A stretch of 64,000 nucleotides of DNA from Haemonchus contortus (GCA_000469685.2 LS997563.1:16704757-16768756), one strand, 5' to 3'; counted from the first letter of the stretch, positions 15,001-27,655 are shown. Notes: generated by a model not told the origin, from the sequence alone. A program made the numbers and translations.

Positions 15001-18000
15001 TGATCGAAGCAGCGTCATTCGACTTCTCGGCAGCAGTTGATTGCATCGTTGGACTCGTATTCACTGTTCAAGGTAAGAAAAATTTATTTTTGTACCTGGT
15101 TGCTCCTAGCAGTTAAATTCCGGGTTGGGTAGGTAGCTTCCAGAGAAACGTGCAGCACCAAAACTGGGATATAAGAGGTAACACAGTCCTGATTCAACGA
15201 ATCTTTTGGAGCGACCCACTTTTTAGTATTCCTGGAGAGCACCGACTAAAACAAGATGGGGAACCGATAAAGGATGAGGATAAAGTCTTGGGGCGTTAAC
15301 CAGTTCCGTCCGAGGCTGCGCCCACGCATTCGACTTCCATTCAGAATCGTAGTGGCGTATTGAATGCGTATGTGGCCTATACAATGACTTGCGGGCGGTG
15401 GCCAGCCGATGTACAAGTCAGTGCTTTTATCCTCCCAGACGAGTCTGGTACCAATTAACAGACCCCAGAGGGATGGAAGGCTTGGTAGGCATAGGCGGGT
15501 ATCGATCCGAGAATCGAACCCATGATCGTGATATAGTGCTCCACTTACCACTACACCATCGCCCAGGGAACTAATCATTAGTTGAGACGTAAAGTTGAAA
15601 TATTGGATTATCACCTGTCCTAACTAAGCAGTGGTGAGCTTCAATTCCTCCATTGAAGAACAAGCAGTTAGAGCATGAATATAGCCAACTTTTAGAAAAA
15701 TCACGAAAATCATTGGAAATTCACTTGGAATAAAAGGGCGGTTGAGGAGAAGACATGCCTGACGTCACATATATTGTGCATCGTAAAAGTCGAATGTTTT
15801 GCCTGGAAATTGATTAGGAATTCTCGTGGGGGATTCCGCTTATGTTGCTCCAATGGTTCCCTAGCTCCATGATAGGTATAACGGGAGATTCTCCAACTCT
15901 TCACTTCATATAATGCTCCTGCTTCCAAGAAATAGGGGGTAAACTGGGGCGTGTTGGCCGATTTTAATCTGATATGCTCTAGTGATTCTGCTGAGTCGCG
16001 AAGCTTTTGGAAGTTTGGCTTGCACATAAGGAAGAAGGCAGGCAGGTGGGGTCGTCCAGCTGATCTAGCACCACCAGTAGACTTTCTTGCGAATGTTGTC
16101 CAGAGTGATTCCAACCCCTCCCCCTCCTACCCTATTCCATCCCTCATGCCATCGAAAATAGAGAGGCGGCTTGGCCGAGGTTGAAGTGCTCGGTCTGAAC
16201 GTACCTACCCTCACTTGAAGTTAACGAGCTCACCTATCAATCGCTTATTCACTTTGCAAATGTTGAACACTTTCAGATGACATAGGGTTCATAAGTGACA
16301 TGTTTTCCCATCTGTTCCATTCTCTATGGATTTCAATGAGTGAAGAAGAGCGAAGCTATATCGGAGGTACATTTTTTGCTTATCGCTCAACGGTTTCAAA
16401 TGGAAGCTTAATGAAAGCGCTTCCACGTCGAGCATCTGGTACTCTTTCAGGATTGGCAGTGCCTTTCATGACGGCTGGAGGTCATGTGCAACAGGCTCAT
16501 GCTGTTCATCCTGTGATCAACATTCTTTTAGAAACATTTTCTCATTGTAATCCACCGATTCCCATTGATGCTAATGCCATTCAAGTGAGTCCTATCAGTC
16601 CCTAAAATGAACGAGTTTCAGCTCAGTCGTTGCCTTGAATTTGCTAATTTGCAGTTCATTTCTCATCATTATCATTCGTGGCATCGTGGAATCTTGTTGC
16701 TGGAGAGCCGTGCCCTATGTATACCACCAATGCTCAATAGCCCAGAGTGTTTGCAGCAGGGATCTGGTATGAATGTTCAGGAAAACTTGGTATGTTCCCA
16801 CGCGAATGCTTCTGTTTTGTCAATAGGCCCAGCTTCTTTTTAAATCTGTCATCTCTAGGACGTGTTGAATTGCCTGGGAATGCTTTATTCCGAACTTGCT
16901 GAGCAGGATCAGTACGCTGCTGTGTGGAATCGACGTGCAGTCACAATAGATAGCGTTAAAATCTTGGCTATGCAGCAACTTGTACGAGTTTTCGCGCTGC
17001 TACTTCTCCTCGTAGTCGTGAATAATCTCAAATTTATCATTTAGGGTGACATTGAGGAAGCGTTGAATTATGGTCAGGCGGCTGCCAGTGCAATGCTGCA
17101 ACGTTTAGAAAGTCAATATGGAAGAACTTCAATCACTGAAGCCAATCTCCAAGAATATGAGTTCTTCGACAGTGCTTACATACAGTGAGTGATTGGCTAA
17201 CTTCCAAAAAGAGGTATTTGATAAGGAATGTTCCTACGGAAGTGATAAGGTAGGAAGAGAGGTGGGGTGACGGGTCTATCAACAGCCGATCGAGAACTGC
17301 TAATGGATACAATGATCTTTTGAAACGATGCAGCCGCCTGCCTGAATCCTAGATTAGCCTAAAGGAATATGCACAGGTTCTGATCTTGGTGAACATCCAT
17401 CCATCTCGATGGTCACCATTACGATCGTTTAAAACACATGAGGGTTTTCCTTACACACGAGGGCTCGCGGAGTTTTTATATGATGGCGATTTTCAGTGGG
17501 AAACTTAGGAGCTCAAGGCAATGGCTGGAGCCATTGAAGTCCCCTACGTCAAGCGGTTCTTCACTTATAAGCATTTACAGATTTTGCAGGGAGATAATAT
17601 AGTCGGTTCATTTGTAAGCAGCGGCTTTCATATCTGGTTGATATTGTGCTTGTGGAACCCTGAAAATTGACTTCAGTTGAAAGTCCCCATCACTCCCATT
17701 CGAGAGAACTCCCCATCACCCCTATTTGGCAGAAAAAAGTAAACAGCAAAACAAGAAAGGATTGTCTGGGAAAGTTTAGTGAGACCACGTCATTGTTAAG
17801 TTGTTCATTGTGGCTATCGTATTGACTTTACATCTGAATTTAATGTATGAGATTTTCCTAGATGTAAAGGGTAATAAGTTTTTTCACTACAATTCTCAGG
17901 TGTACAAAGGAATTGTGTCGTTGGAAAGAAGTATGTGATATAGCAAGAAATTCTCATGTTGAAAATCTGGAACTCCTCTTTGAATCCTCCGTTCACCTTC

Positions 18001-21000
18001 CCGATTGGAGCCTCGCCAAACAGTGCCGCGATCAGGTCATTCTACCTTTGTCATTCAGGTCTTCAGCCTGGTTTCAGCTCTACGATTGTTTTCAGATTGT
18101 CGGCTGTTACCGATCCGATTTTGTCATCCCAGCAATTACGTATGGTGCAATGCTTGCAGTACTGGTTCGTTTTTTCTAGAATTTGTGTAGAGGTTTTACG
18201 GCTCCCTGCAAGAAGACAGGGTCCATTATTCGATCGTCACCGATCTGGACCTGAACAGGCAGTCTGGAAGTGTATTGATGGTATGTGCTTCCATCCCCCA
18301 CAAATTACAAAAGTATTCGAGAAATCGGGCGAAGTCGGGGCAGCTAGCGAAAAGAGTCGTGCTTATTTTCAGTAGGGCAACTTTCAGACATTAGAGGGGC
18401 TTTAAGAGGTTGTAAAGACACCTTTGAAGATGGTAGCAACCTCTTGAAATCGTTTTGCTTTTCAATCTCTATTCTGTGGAAAGAGAAGACGTAACGGTAT
18501 GATCTAGTTTAAGGAGAGTGGATCACTTGAGTAAGTTTAGAAGCCGTGTCGCTGCATTCAGCATCAATTTTGAAGGCTCAGTTCCCGATAGTTCCGACGT
18601 ATCTAAGTTTTAGGCAAATGATGGGAGTGATAGTCCAGAATAGTGCAAAAGTGGCTAAAAATCGCGAAATTCGCCGTTATTTTAGGAGTATAGGGCTTCA
18701 AAAAGTAGTAAAATTGGAAGAGAACTTGGCGACAAAAATTGCATTTGGACAAGCTGTCCAAGTAAATGTGCCATTTGGTCCTGCTGGCTACGGTAAGCTG
18801 ACTGTGCGCAACGTGTGCGACCGGGTACGAATGGTGCAACTAACACAGCCTCTACAACGCTGAGAGGACTCGTCCGTCTTTGGATGTGTACGTCGGTTGA
18901 GCCTGTTTTGGGGACCCCTATTACCCCATATATAAGCCGTTTTCGAGTCGAAGTCGAAATCCCAGACGTTTCGCACCTCAGAAACGGGATTGAACGAGAC
19001 TGCGAGGGCTTATCACTTCCATCTTGAAGTATTCTGCATGAAACACTATCATATTATGTCCTCGTTCTTATTTATTCGTTCAGGGTGATCCGGAAGACGT
19101 TCCTACAACACATCCGAAGAAAATGGTGGAAGAGGTTACCCAAGCCTTAGTGGTTGGCTGGCGAGTTCTACCTCCAATTCTGACATCAGCACACACAAAA
19201 CTGCTTCAAGTGAGAATATTCTTCTGTTAAGTTTATCTTTTTCCGATATTACTACTACTTTCACTACCGGCTATTTAGCAAATGACGATGATCCGTGAAG
19301 TGGGTGATGTGCTTGATCTCAAACGCGCCCTTGATGCTGGGAATCAGAACTGCGGTGCTGTGATGCAAGAAATGAAGACAGTTATTAAAATTTGGAGGTG
19401 CGCTTTAGGATTAGCCAATTTTGGCGTTTTTCTTTTAAATTCTAGATAATTCTGCGTTCATCAAATTATTGGTTGTTATAGATCTCGCACCTACTCCTCA
19501 TCTGACGATATGTCTTTTATCTCGTTAATGTACGACTGGCGAAGTCAGATCCATGCCATGATGGTGCAGCAGTTCCACGAGTGGGAACGTAGTGGGGTCA
19601 GTCGGACGCTAGTTTGTGCTGGAGTCTTTTTCTTAGCACAATTATTACAGATCGTCATGCCTCCGGGAATGAATCCGCAATCCATTCTCCCGATTCACTC
19701 AGCTGCTACAGGACAGCTATTCCTGGCAAGGGCGGCACGAGAAAGAGGAATGGATCGATTGGCGATCAGAACTCTGAACAAGTAAGTACCTCCAATCGCA
19801 TTATCATTTCTGAGCTTTGTTCCAACTAATTTTAGGCTACACACATTGATCACCCTCCCTATGATGGACTGTCATCAAAAGATCATTGATCATCTAAAAA
19901 CATTGCGAAGAATGGCAAAGAGGCATACGACTACTCCACAACAAAAATTGGAATTTCTTCAGGAGGCATGAATCTTCTAACTGTAGCCGTAGCCGTAGAC
20001 TCTAAATAAGCGTCAAGTGCTTTCTTTCAGGCTCTTCTTATAACTCGTGCTGCTCGCATCGAAGATTTCTCCCGTGACCAATGTTGTCGTCTTTTCTACC
20101 AGAAAGGCGCTATCTTCAGCCAACTGGAAAAGTAGGCGGTCAAAACTTTACACTTTTTCACCGAGCAGCACTTATGCACTTACACGTCACTGAATTAGAT
20201 TACAGTGTTACCTTACATGGGAGTAATCGAGGGCCGGCTGACTAGAACTGAACGTAGGTGCCTAGACGTGGTGTAACATTGTGATAGGATGGATGAGTGA
20301 ACGATTTGCATCGGTTTTATGGCTAAAAACACGCACGGTAGCTTGTCAAGCCACCAGATAAGCCTGAGCTCCAATCCCTGATGTCTGAGGACTCTAAACG
20401 CTCTATCAATTAGTGGTGGTCGGTATTCCTTCTCAACCACCTCGCATTAATTTACTCAATTTACAACTTAAAACCTCAGCAGGAATAGATCCGCATGTTT
20501 TTGGCGAATTGTTTTTTTTGTGAACGAAAACTTCTGTTCTAATTTCCACATTTCTCAGAAATGAAGATGCGATGCATGCATTCGCCACTGCGGCTACAAT
20601 GGTTGATCCATCTAGCTCGCCGCAACTTAACACTGCTTGCAGTATGTTCAAGACTTGGGCGCACCATTTGGACAACTTATTCTTCAGTGAGAAGTGAGTT
20701 GCTTTGAATTGCCATCGGCCTTTCGAAACCCTGACACAGACAATTTTAGACACGAAGCTTCTGCATTATCCCGTGGGTTATCGGCTATTAACTGCTACAT
20801 CGAAGCGGCTAGAGTGGAAAATGAGACTAGGGCACGTAAATACATAGCCAGGTATGACATTTCTGTTTTCCCTCCTGACGTGTTCAAATAGAAGACTTTC
20901 TATGCAGTTAATAAGGACAGCGTCAAGTAAGCACGTTCCTTCTTGCCTTTGTGAGCCCAAGAACTAGTACTTTTTTCTGATAATAATAATTTCTTTTGTT

Positions 21001-24000
21001 GATCGTTAGAGTGAAATAAATCCAAGGGATTACTCGGAAGGGGCCCAAGTTTGGGAAAGAGCAATTCCTTTCCGATTATTTTCGAAACCAGAGTGGTCTG
21101 AATTTTCAACTAAGCAAAAAAAGGTTTCTGATGATTCTTTACGGAACTTTCTGAAACCTACACTGCACCTAGTTCATGTCAAGTTTCAGACATTTTGAAA
21201 GTTTTTTAAGTCCCTGTTTGTCTAGAATATTATGGACAGCAAAACACGTGGTGGCATCTGGAATATATGCTGCTGCTGGGCTGGATAACTTGCTTAAGGA
21301 GCGGTCCCGATCTATAGTACCATTTAATTGGCTTCCTTGGTTGGTTTTCTGTGTTTTCGTGAAGTTGCAGGATTATTTCTTTGAACTGATGCCTTATCAT
21401 AATCCTTCAAGGCTGCCACAGCTGATGACTGAACTTCAAGAAAGGCCTACTTCTGGATTCACATCGATCGTGCAAAGAATAGCAGCTGCCTACCCGTCTC
21501 AGATAGTGTCTGCTCTCCGGCCATTGTTAGATCCCGTCTTGATTGATGAAGTGATCGAAGCTGGTAAGAAATCACCCTTGAGAACATAGCACCGTTTTGA
21601 AATTGTTACTTACAGTTGCAATGGACCTCCCAGTGCCGTCTTTCCCCGACGATCACAAATTTGCTGCCCTATGTGAAGTGTTGGAGAAAGCTTGTAGAAC
21701 ACGGGTGACTGATGTTCGAGTAGGTTGATTTCCCTAATGAGAGGTTCCCCTCATAGTTTACATGAAGTAATGTCGAAATGTATGACTCATTCTAGATGTG
21801 GAATCGTCTGCTGTCAGGCTTTTCGTCCATGCGTGAGTTTTGGGCTGAACGGCATCTGAGATACGCCTCACAGCTGAAGGACGAGATTCTGAGGTATGAC
21901 CTTCACCTTTCTTATAGTTTCGCCTACGTACGTTTCAACATTTTAAGGTGTCTTTACAATGCTCGCGAAACACGCTTGGAAACAGCTTCATTGGATCAAC
22001 GGGCTTTAACAGCCCTTTCGGAATGGTGTACTGAGCTGAAGCGAATTAATTTCGACGACATAATTCATGAGCATGAAGTGCCGTCATCGTCTCGACATGC
22101 TCTTCCTCTTCAGACAGAAGATCAGGTGGGCTTCATTAAGTGTGGTCAAGTGCTATGTGAATTGAATTTCGAGAAAAGTGTGAGACCTTCTGTGGCTGAC
22201 AGTAAAAGACCTATCTTGGGTTTGCGGCGGAGGTGGGTGTTGGCAAGTAGAGCACTTCACAGAGGTATTGTCACGGTTCGAATCCCGGATCGATATCTTC
22301 ACCTAGGCCAACCGAGCCTTCCAGTCTTCCGGGGTCGATTTATTGGTACCCGACTCGTCTGCAAGGATAGAAGCATTGAGTTATATATTGGTTGGCCAAG
22401 TCATGTATGGGCCATACGCATTCAAAACCGCCACTATGTTCTGAATGGAGGCGTGGGCACATCCCCTAAACGGGTTCGACTAACGTCCCAAGTCTTTACC
22501 CTTAATCCATACCTTGGATTTGAACTTTGATCATTTAGTTCATCGACGAATTTCGTGCTGAGGTGCTTGAAATGCTCGAAGTGGCTCCCTTACCTGTTGG
22601 ATCTACCTTGTTGAAACTGGCGGAAAGTGTAATTAAGTGGCAGACTAAACTACATAACCGTCTCTACTCCTTGCCGAGGTACGTTAGAATTAATGACTTG
22701 CAAGGCTTAACGTTCACAAATTTTGTTGCAGACGATATCCTATTCGGTTGTCCAGCAAGTTCCTTGCCGACTACAGTAGCGCGATGGCTTGTATAGAGAT
22801 TCCATCTTCATTCAACGCTAATATGACGAAGGTTGGTTGTTGTAAGAAAAGTGGATTTTAGCCAAAAGCCATTCCTTTTCAGCAGTATCAATACGTAACG
22901 CTGATAGCACGATTCAATCCCTATGTGGAAGTTGTAGTCAAAGGTGGTCGTGTAATGAAGAGACTTCAGATTATGGCAGTAAATGGGAAGGTAGGTCGTT
23001 AGTCAGCTTTCATATCTCTGCCTCCATAGCGATGTGATAAGCCCTGGAGCGAAGAAAAAATTGTTGTCTCAGTAGGAAGTATGTTTCAGAGTTTGGATGA
23101 GAATGAAGGCTTTCAGAGTTAGCGTTGTGCGTTGAGCGCTCATAGGCCGCATTAGAGTGCGACCCGCCGCTGACGTTGGCGTTGGAGCACGTTATTTTTA
23201 CTCTGAAGTACGCCAATATTTTAGTGTGAAATATTTTCTTTCTAGACGTGCGTGTACTATCTGCAGCGCTCTGTGTTTGAAGAAAAGACGAATCGTTGCC
23301 AGCAGTACTTGCAAATAGTGAAAACGTTGCTTGTCAAAGAGAGGGTAAGGTTCATTGGCTCGCTCAAGAGAGCTGAAGATCGCCAGAAGATTTTCCATTG
23401 TGTGAACAAATGCTTTCTAGGAAACTGCCCGTCGTCATCTTTCCATATTCACGCCTACGCAACTTTGCGTTTCACCTCATGCTTTGCTTCTGGATTGTGG
23501 AGGTAACAGCTTTCTGAGCCTTTGTTCTGGTCCAGATTTTTTATTCGAACGTCCGAGCAGGTGCATATCCAATGAGTCTTGTTGCAAAGAAGCCCCACAT
23601 ATTTGATGTGATTCGACCACTTGACGTTTTTGCACGATATGGTATGACATTTGGCATGAGGCCAGATGATGCCATTACCATGTTCTACGATCGACTAGTA
23701 GCTCCTGAAGGATCTCCTCAGACTGTCATGCTGGAAACCTACAGGTACATGGGCATAAGACTACCGAATATCTAGCTTTGTAGTACAATGTTACTTGAAA
23801 ATACCAATTTCAAATTTGGTACGCTATTCCTTTTTTTCAGAGGTTTCGTTGTTGACAATTTCATTGGTCCATCCATATTGAAAAATTATGTCCTAGAACG
23901 TTTTACTGATGCCACTTACTACTACTTATTCCGCAAACGGGTATGTTGAAAGCATTTTTCTGGGTTCATTCTCAAATATCTAGCTGATCGCTGTTTCAGG

Positions 24001-25527
24001 TTGCGCAACAATTGGCTGTGTTGAGTGTGTTGGAAATGCTTGTACGTATGTCTCCATTATTCCTCGAGGATTTGTCGATTCGGACATCTACGGCTCAGCT
24101 GGCTACTCCGCGATACAAGTTCGCGATTGATGAAGGTACGTAGGTCCACTTCTGTCGACTTTTGCCATTCAGTTCCGTTACGATAATGCTTAACTTTCAG
24201 ATTGTGAACGTACCGTGCCATTTCGATTGACACCTAACTTCCAGTGGTTTTTAGGGATGACTATAGAAGGTATTATGTTTTCCGTCGATGGTACTAGAAC
24301 GAGCTTATTTTTTTGTAAAAAATCTCTGTTCAATTCTTTTTTACTTGGGCCCTTTTCAACTAGCACCGAAATCGAGTCAATTTATCCAAAAAAAAAAATT
24401 CGATTTCAACGAAACCTGAGGCTGGGAAGAGCGGAGGGAAGGATCGGGTCTGAGAGTAAGGTTAAAAAGGCCTACACGCGAGATGACTTCAATCTGAGCC
24501 ACTCTTAATGTAAGTTGGTGAAGCTAGTGAAAGGAGCTATGAGGCCCTAACTACTGTGAATGGAGATTCACTTCAACCAGAGGTTGCTGCAACAGTGAGA
24601 AGCAGCAAACGGTAACTGTCGATAAACGGCAGTAAAGAGCGGTGAAGTGTCTGTAGGCAGCATATTAATATGTTTAGAAAGTTTCTAGATCTTGCAAGGC
24701 GAAACGTTACCCGAACAGATCCACATTCCTATGACAGTTGCATAGAAAACTCCAGGGCATCTCGGAAAATCTGATTAATGCGAAATTTAAGGCAGGTAAT
24801 TCGCGAACGACCTAGTAATATCAGTAATATCAGTATATAAACCGTTTTCATTTGAGAGAGTTGTGTGTTGTCCAGCTGCGCACTCTGGCAAAGCGGAAAA
24901 GTATCACTAAGTATACTGGGGTAAGGCACTGTTGCCGGCATGCCACTCTGGGATTTACCTAACTGGGGCAACCACCAACTCAGACAAGGATCGTGGCGAG
25001 ACAACTAGCTGCGAATTGCTGTAAGCTGTGAAGGGATCGTAAATAAAGTCACTTCACACACACGGCTATCCGTAATCACATTTTTTGAAGGTGACTTCTT
25101 GTGGGCTGCAGCGGCTGCTATACGATGCCTTTTCCGTCGGGATCAACATTTGTTACTTCGGCCATTGATTTTGGACGAAATAGTAAGCAAAGGCAACCAT
25201 GATCAGGTAAGTTGGTACCATAAATCTGCTCTATACCGGATAATAAAACTTCACATTTCTAGACAATTGCTTGTGCTGAGGCGAGCAGTTTTATTGAAAA
25301 AGTGACTGCTGAAACAGCTAGTGAGTTTCCTTGGAATTTTCATTCTCCATGTTGCCCTCAGGCATTTCCTTCCGCTTCCCACGTTTTGTGAAATGGACGA
25401 GTTCTTTTCAGGAATGGCTACACAAGAAGCATCTTTGCTGCAAGAGGAGATACAATTAGCCATAGAGAGTGCGCGCAACGAAGGGAATCTCTCCCAGATG
25501 GATCCAAGATGGCATCCATGGTTTTAG
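6..25527 (+). CDS. trr-1: TRRAP orthologue, PIKK-family pseudokinase scaffold (5' part outside window)
   Basis: Multi-exon gene entering the window mid-coding and ending at a TAG at 25525-25527. TRRAP is a very large scaffold that recruits SAGA-type and TIP60/NuA4 histone acetyltransferases to transcription activators in the nucleus. Translated exons follow the animal TRRAP order without rearrangement: an early exon reads [16 protein letters not shown], followed by [32 protein letters not shown] and [15 protein letters not shown]. The extreme C-terminus is MDPRWHPWF. Clear early exons include 6-188, 252-455, 514-664, 731-820, 961-1070, 1178-1326, 1381-1435, 1971-2066, 2126-2219 and 2278-2373, with matching splice phases. 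A few joins (around 2467-3010 and 5406-5495) could not be made phase-consistent by eye, so those exon edges are uncertain. Roughly the first quarter of the protein lies upstream of the window. Several introns contain SINEs or MITEs. The orthology call is very secure. Confidence 0.96.
3595..3761. repeat. GC-rich foldback repeat in trr-1
   Basis: Outer arms CTTTCATAGTCCACGA (3595-3610) and its complement (3746-3761) differ at one position. Inner CGATCG/GACCGG-rich sequence is also partly self-complementary (GGTCGCTCGATC against GATCGAGCGA). It is far richer in G+C than its surroundings. It follows directly on an exon beginning at 3477. Confidence 0.7.
4074..4362 (+). mobile_element. tRNA-derived SINE copy 1 (intronic, trr-1)
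   Basis: Head GGTGTAGTGGCAGGTGGTGC resembles a pol III A box, followed by a B-box-like GGATCGAATACC. The body ends near the conserved GGGATCGATTAACG. It is a diverged copy of the family best preserved at 27350. Confidence 0.75.
7168..7430 (+). mobile_element. SINE copy 2 (diverged, intronic, trr-1)
   Basis: GGAGGTGGTTTAGTGGCAGG head and body blocks (GGTTAATTGGTACCAG, GTAAAGCATTGACTTGTACA) match the family, but the B box is lost. Confidence 0.65.
8890..9190 (+). repeat. Dispersed repeat, copy in trr-1 intron
   Basis: Contains the block AATAGTGCAAGAATGGCGAA (matching others near 18630 and 57872) and then GTGTGTTCATCGGCCAAGCC with GTCGAGGTCGCTTTTCGACTC (matching copies near 35540 and 49390). 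Non-coding. Confidence 0.6.
15266..15568 (-). mobile_element. SINE copy 3 (intronic, trr-1, antisense)
   Basis: Near full length on the minus strand. Tail GGATGAGGATAAAGTCTTGG at the left edge (complement of the TTTATCC-type tail); B box GGTTCGATTCTC read on the minus strand near 15515. Confidence 0.85.
16277..21590 (+). other. trr-1: TRR-1 FAT-domain exons
   Basis: The helical FAT domain of PIKK-family proteins wraps the kinase-like domain. Exons at about 16277-16584, 16654-16791, 16860-16981, 17045-17185, 17900-18033, 19084-19209, 19280-19397, 19483-19781, 19836-19964, 20030-20132, 20558-20692, 20749-20851 and 21230-21590 translate to TRRAP-like FAT sequence. One example is the peptide [13 protein letters not shown], which matches the proline-rich VPPIPI stretch of animal TRRAP. 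The 18171-19083 intron holds a dispersed repeat and the 15074-16276 intron holds a SINE. Confidence 0.85.
18625..18990 (+). repeat. Dispersed repeat, copy in trr-1 FAT intron
   Basis: Same two blocks in the same order as at 8890: AATAGTGCAAAAGTGGCTAA, then GGATGTGTACGTCGGTTGAG and AGCCGTTTTCGAGTCGAAGT. Confidence 0.6.
21796..22678 (+). other. trr-1: TRR-1 FRB-like exons with an intronic SINE
   Basis: The exon from 21796 begins [20 protein letters not shown]. It corresponds to the FRB-like helical insert just N-terminal to the kinase-like domain in TRRAP. Coding resumes at 22539-22678 with [19 protein letters not shown] after an intron filled by a SINE (22226-22510). A 244-codon open frame running through this region is an artefact of reading exon, intron and SINE together; it is not an extended exon. 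Confidence 0.75.
22226..22510 (+). mobile_element. SINE copy 4 (intronic, trr-1)
   Basis: GGCGGAGGTGGGTGTTGGCA head, perfect B box GGTTCGAATCCC at about 22276, body with GGTACCCGACTCGTCTGCAA. It fills the intron between the FRB-like exons. Confidence 0.85.
22732..25320 (+). other. trr-1: TRR-1 PI3K-like pseudokinase domain
   Basis: Exons 22732-22831, 22883-22990, 23246-23344, 23421-23502, 23561-23744, 23841-23940, 24000-24135, 24201-24269, 25091-25206 and 25263-25320 all have canonical GT/AG ends. Where checked, their phases agree. They encode the TRRAP-type kinase-like fold (for example [20 protein letters not shown] and [15 protein letters not shown]). The catalytic loop expected in active PIKKs (GDRHxxN) and the DFG motif are absent. 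The corresponding stretches read [12 protein letters not shown] and YKFAID, so the domain should be catalytically dead, as is established for TRRAP/Tra1. Confidence 0.93.
25412..25527 (+). other. trr-1: TRR-1 FATC domain and stop
   Basis: The terminal exon follows acceptor TTTTCAG and reads [14 protein letters not shown] up to the FATC signature [13 protein letters not shown], then TAG. FATC is the obligatory C-terminal 30-odd residue module of PIKK family members. The MDPxWHPW core matches TRRAP. No clear AATAAA signal was seen in the following 150 bases. Confidence 0.95.
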
Positions 25528-27329
25528 TCATGTCCATGTGTCATATATAGGTATATGCATAAGGAATCTTGCGTTGTGTCAAAATGTTAATAGCGGGTTC
25601 AAGGTGTCACGAGTCTGTTAAATATAAGCTACAGTAATCTCGTAAAAATCTGGTTCTTTTGATGAGCTTATTTTTTCTTTCGATGATTTGCGATTTTCTG
25701 AATCTCATGTTCTAAGCTGTCCTTGCTGGGGACGTTAATGAATGTTCAGAATTTTGTGGTTTGTTACACGAAGTTATAGCGCTGTACGCCCACTTACTTT
25801 CCGGAAGAACCGTAAGGGTGGAAGGAAGCGAGGAGGCCCAGAAAGAAAGTCGTGGGGAGCGGATCTGCTTCGTTAGGGTGAGGAACGTCGCTGCTTTCCA
25901 GACGTTCAGGTGACTCCAGGTATTGAACCGACGGCCCTTTTCTTTCCACCCGGTGCGCTTCGTTGTGCGCGTCCGTGAAAACTAGGTCACGCCGCAGCCG
26001 TCGCATGCGACGCGTCAGCCCGCGATCTTTGACAAACGTCGCAGTTGTCTGTGGGACATACGATTTGCGCTTGGTCCACGGCAGTCAGCCAAAGAGAAGA
26101 TAACAAGGACAAATGCAAATCATTCGCTCCACTGACACTTGGTGGTACTGTAATGTTACGTCAAGACCTCAGTTGAGGTGCGCCGCGTGCGAAGTGTGCG
26201 GGATGACAAACTTTCGACGGACGCGCGTAACGGACGTTCTCCCTTTCCTCCAGCCACCCCTTTCGACGTAGGCTTATTTAGCTATTGAGGAAGAGTAGGG
26301 GGACCAGAAGAGCGCCAGTACTGCGCCTTCCTTTTTGTGGCTAGGAGGGTTTCCTATGGCTACTCTCCTGCTCAAACCGAGCGCATTAAAGATGTCAGTG
26401 CTCCCTTTGAAAACGTCATTCGCCCCTTGGAGTTTGATGATGGGAGAGTGAAAGGGCGAGAATTTAGTCGCTTACGCTTTTTGAAAGACATTGTATTCTC
26501 AAAAAGCCTACCGGAACTGAGCGATTATGTTTGGTTTGTGGGTGGTACTGCGAAGGCGACATTAATGGAAAACGAAGTGGTCCACGTTTTTTTGGGTGGC
26601 ACTGAAGGTGTGTCGTGGGCGTGGTATAAATGAAGTTTTCCTAGTGTAAATAGATGTCGCTGTTCGAGTTTTTACAGCTCTTTTCGCTGCAAAGTGACCA
26701 GCATTTAAGTTTTGCCCTGAGAAGAAGCACGCTTTATCCCCAGAAAACCCAGAAAACGTTCTGAGCAGAAGGAGGTCCTAATGTATAGTTGGCATACCAA
26801 ATTTCTTGGAAATTCTCAGTTTCTCACGATCGACCATCTTGATAGCCACCGTGGTAGAGAAATTTCGCGACTCACAGCTCTATCGAAAGCATCAATTTCG
26901 GTAATCACAATTAGAGCACGGTTTGGACCATGGCGAACGTCCGAGTTGGGCTGTCAGATTTTTGTACGAGTCGATATTTGTGGAAAGGTGTGTGTTTTCG
27001 AGGTCACCCTACACCGCCGACGCCACTGTTGTCGCATATTCCAGGGAACAGTTTTCTCCAATCTCAGAATCCAATATCCGTTAGGCGAGGGTTACGTCAT
27101 GTACCTTCTTAATTCATCGGCCGATGATCCTTCGGTTTAAGGGCACTGTTAAAAGGAACTTGGGGGAAAAAAAGAACCTAGGCAAATGTATTGTAGAAGA
27201 ACTCAAAATGTTGTGTATGTTGATTCGCGAATCTTATTATGAGAAGTGGAGAGAGAACAGATTAGGCCAGATAGTGAGATTGTCTAAAGGAAGGCATGGA
27301 TGGCCCATCGCTCCTCAGTTTCCTTCTAT
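25528..27329. other. Intergenic, no recognised gene
   Basis: Contains the presumed trr-1 3' UTR and then a G+C-richer stretch (25790-26330). Open frames at 26337-26633 and 26781-27140 (plus) and 25794-26006 (minus) resemble nothing I know and lack supporting splice or domain evidence. Confidence 0.5.
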
Positions 27330-27349
27330 AAATGGCTGAGTGGTAAAGG

Positions 27350-27655
27350 GAGAGGGCGGAGGTGGGGTAGTGGCAAGTGGCGCACTAAATCACACGCACG
27401 GTCAGGGGTTCGAATCCCGGGTCGATGCCCGCCCAGGCCAACCAAGCCTTCCATCCCTCCGGGGTCGGTGAATTGGTACCAGATTCGCCTGGGAGGATAA
27501 AAGCACTGACTTGTACTTCGGCTGGCCACCGCAAGTCATTGTATAGGCCACATACGCACTCATTACGCCACTACGATTCTGAATGGAAGTCGAGTGCGGG
27601 GGCGCATCCCTCAGACGGGATTGATTAACGCCAAAAACTTTATCCTTTATCCTTT
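27350..27655 (+). mobile_element. SINE copy 5, best-preserved copy, with target-site duplication
   Basis: About 306 bp: A-box-like GGGGTAGTGGCAAGTGGCGC, perfect B box GGTTCGAATCCC near 27407, unique body, and a tail of TTTATCC units. It is flanked by 20-base direct repeats (AAATGGCTGAGTGGTAAAGG at 27330-27349 and AAATGGCTGAGTAATAAAGG at 27656-27675) that differ at two positions. This is strong evidence for target-primed retrotransposition. The right duplication overlaps the tail of copy 6. Confidence 0.92.

Larger units (their letters stand above)
6..15073 (+). other. trr-1: TRR-1 HEAT/TPR solenoid-coding exons
   Basis: This stretch encodes the long helical solenoid that in TRRAP docks activators and partner subunits. 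Further exons recognised by TRRAP similarity and splice sites include 3249-3422, 3823-3912, 4524-4617, 5057-5208 and 5274-5406. Others lie at about 5495-5710, 5777-5933, 6505-6714, 7893-8039 and 8108-8220, then 8304-8466, 8532-8608, 8675-8788, 9548-9700 and 9760-9950. The last group is about 9996-10107, 10160-10273, 10632-10763, 11555-11692, 11963-12075, 12750-12990, 14197-14322, 14383-14550, 14613-14780 and 14897-15073. Diagnostic peptides are [16 protein letters not shown] and [20 protein letters not shown]. Exon edges written as 'about' were read by eye. Ordinary nematode introns separate the exons, and several of the larger ones carry repeats listed separately. Confidence 0.85.

Noticed and set aside
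21796..22530. A single 244-codon exon of trr-1
   Set aside because: Only the ends match TRRAP; the middle is intron plus a SINE copy that happens to stay open.
27370..27420. Possible functional tRNA gene (A and B boxes)
   Set aside because: The head does not fold into a full cloverleaf with matching acceptor stem and is followed by a conserved SINE body; it is a SINE promoter.
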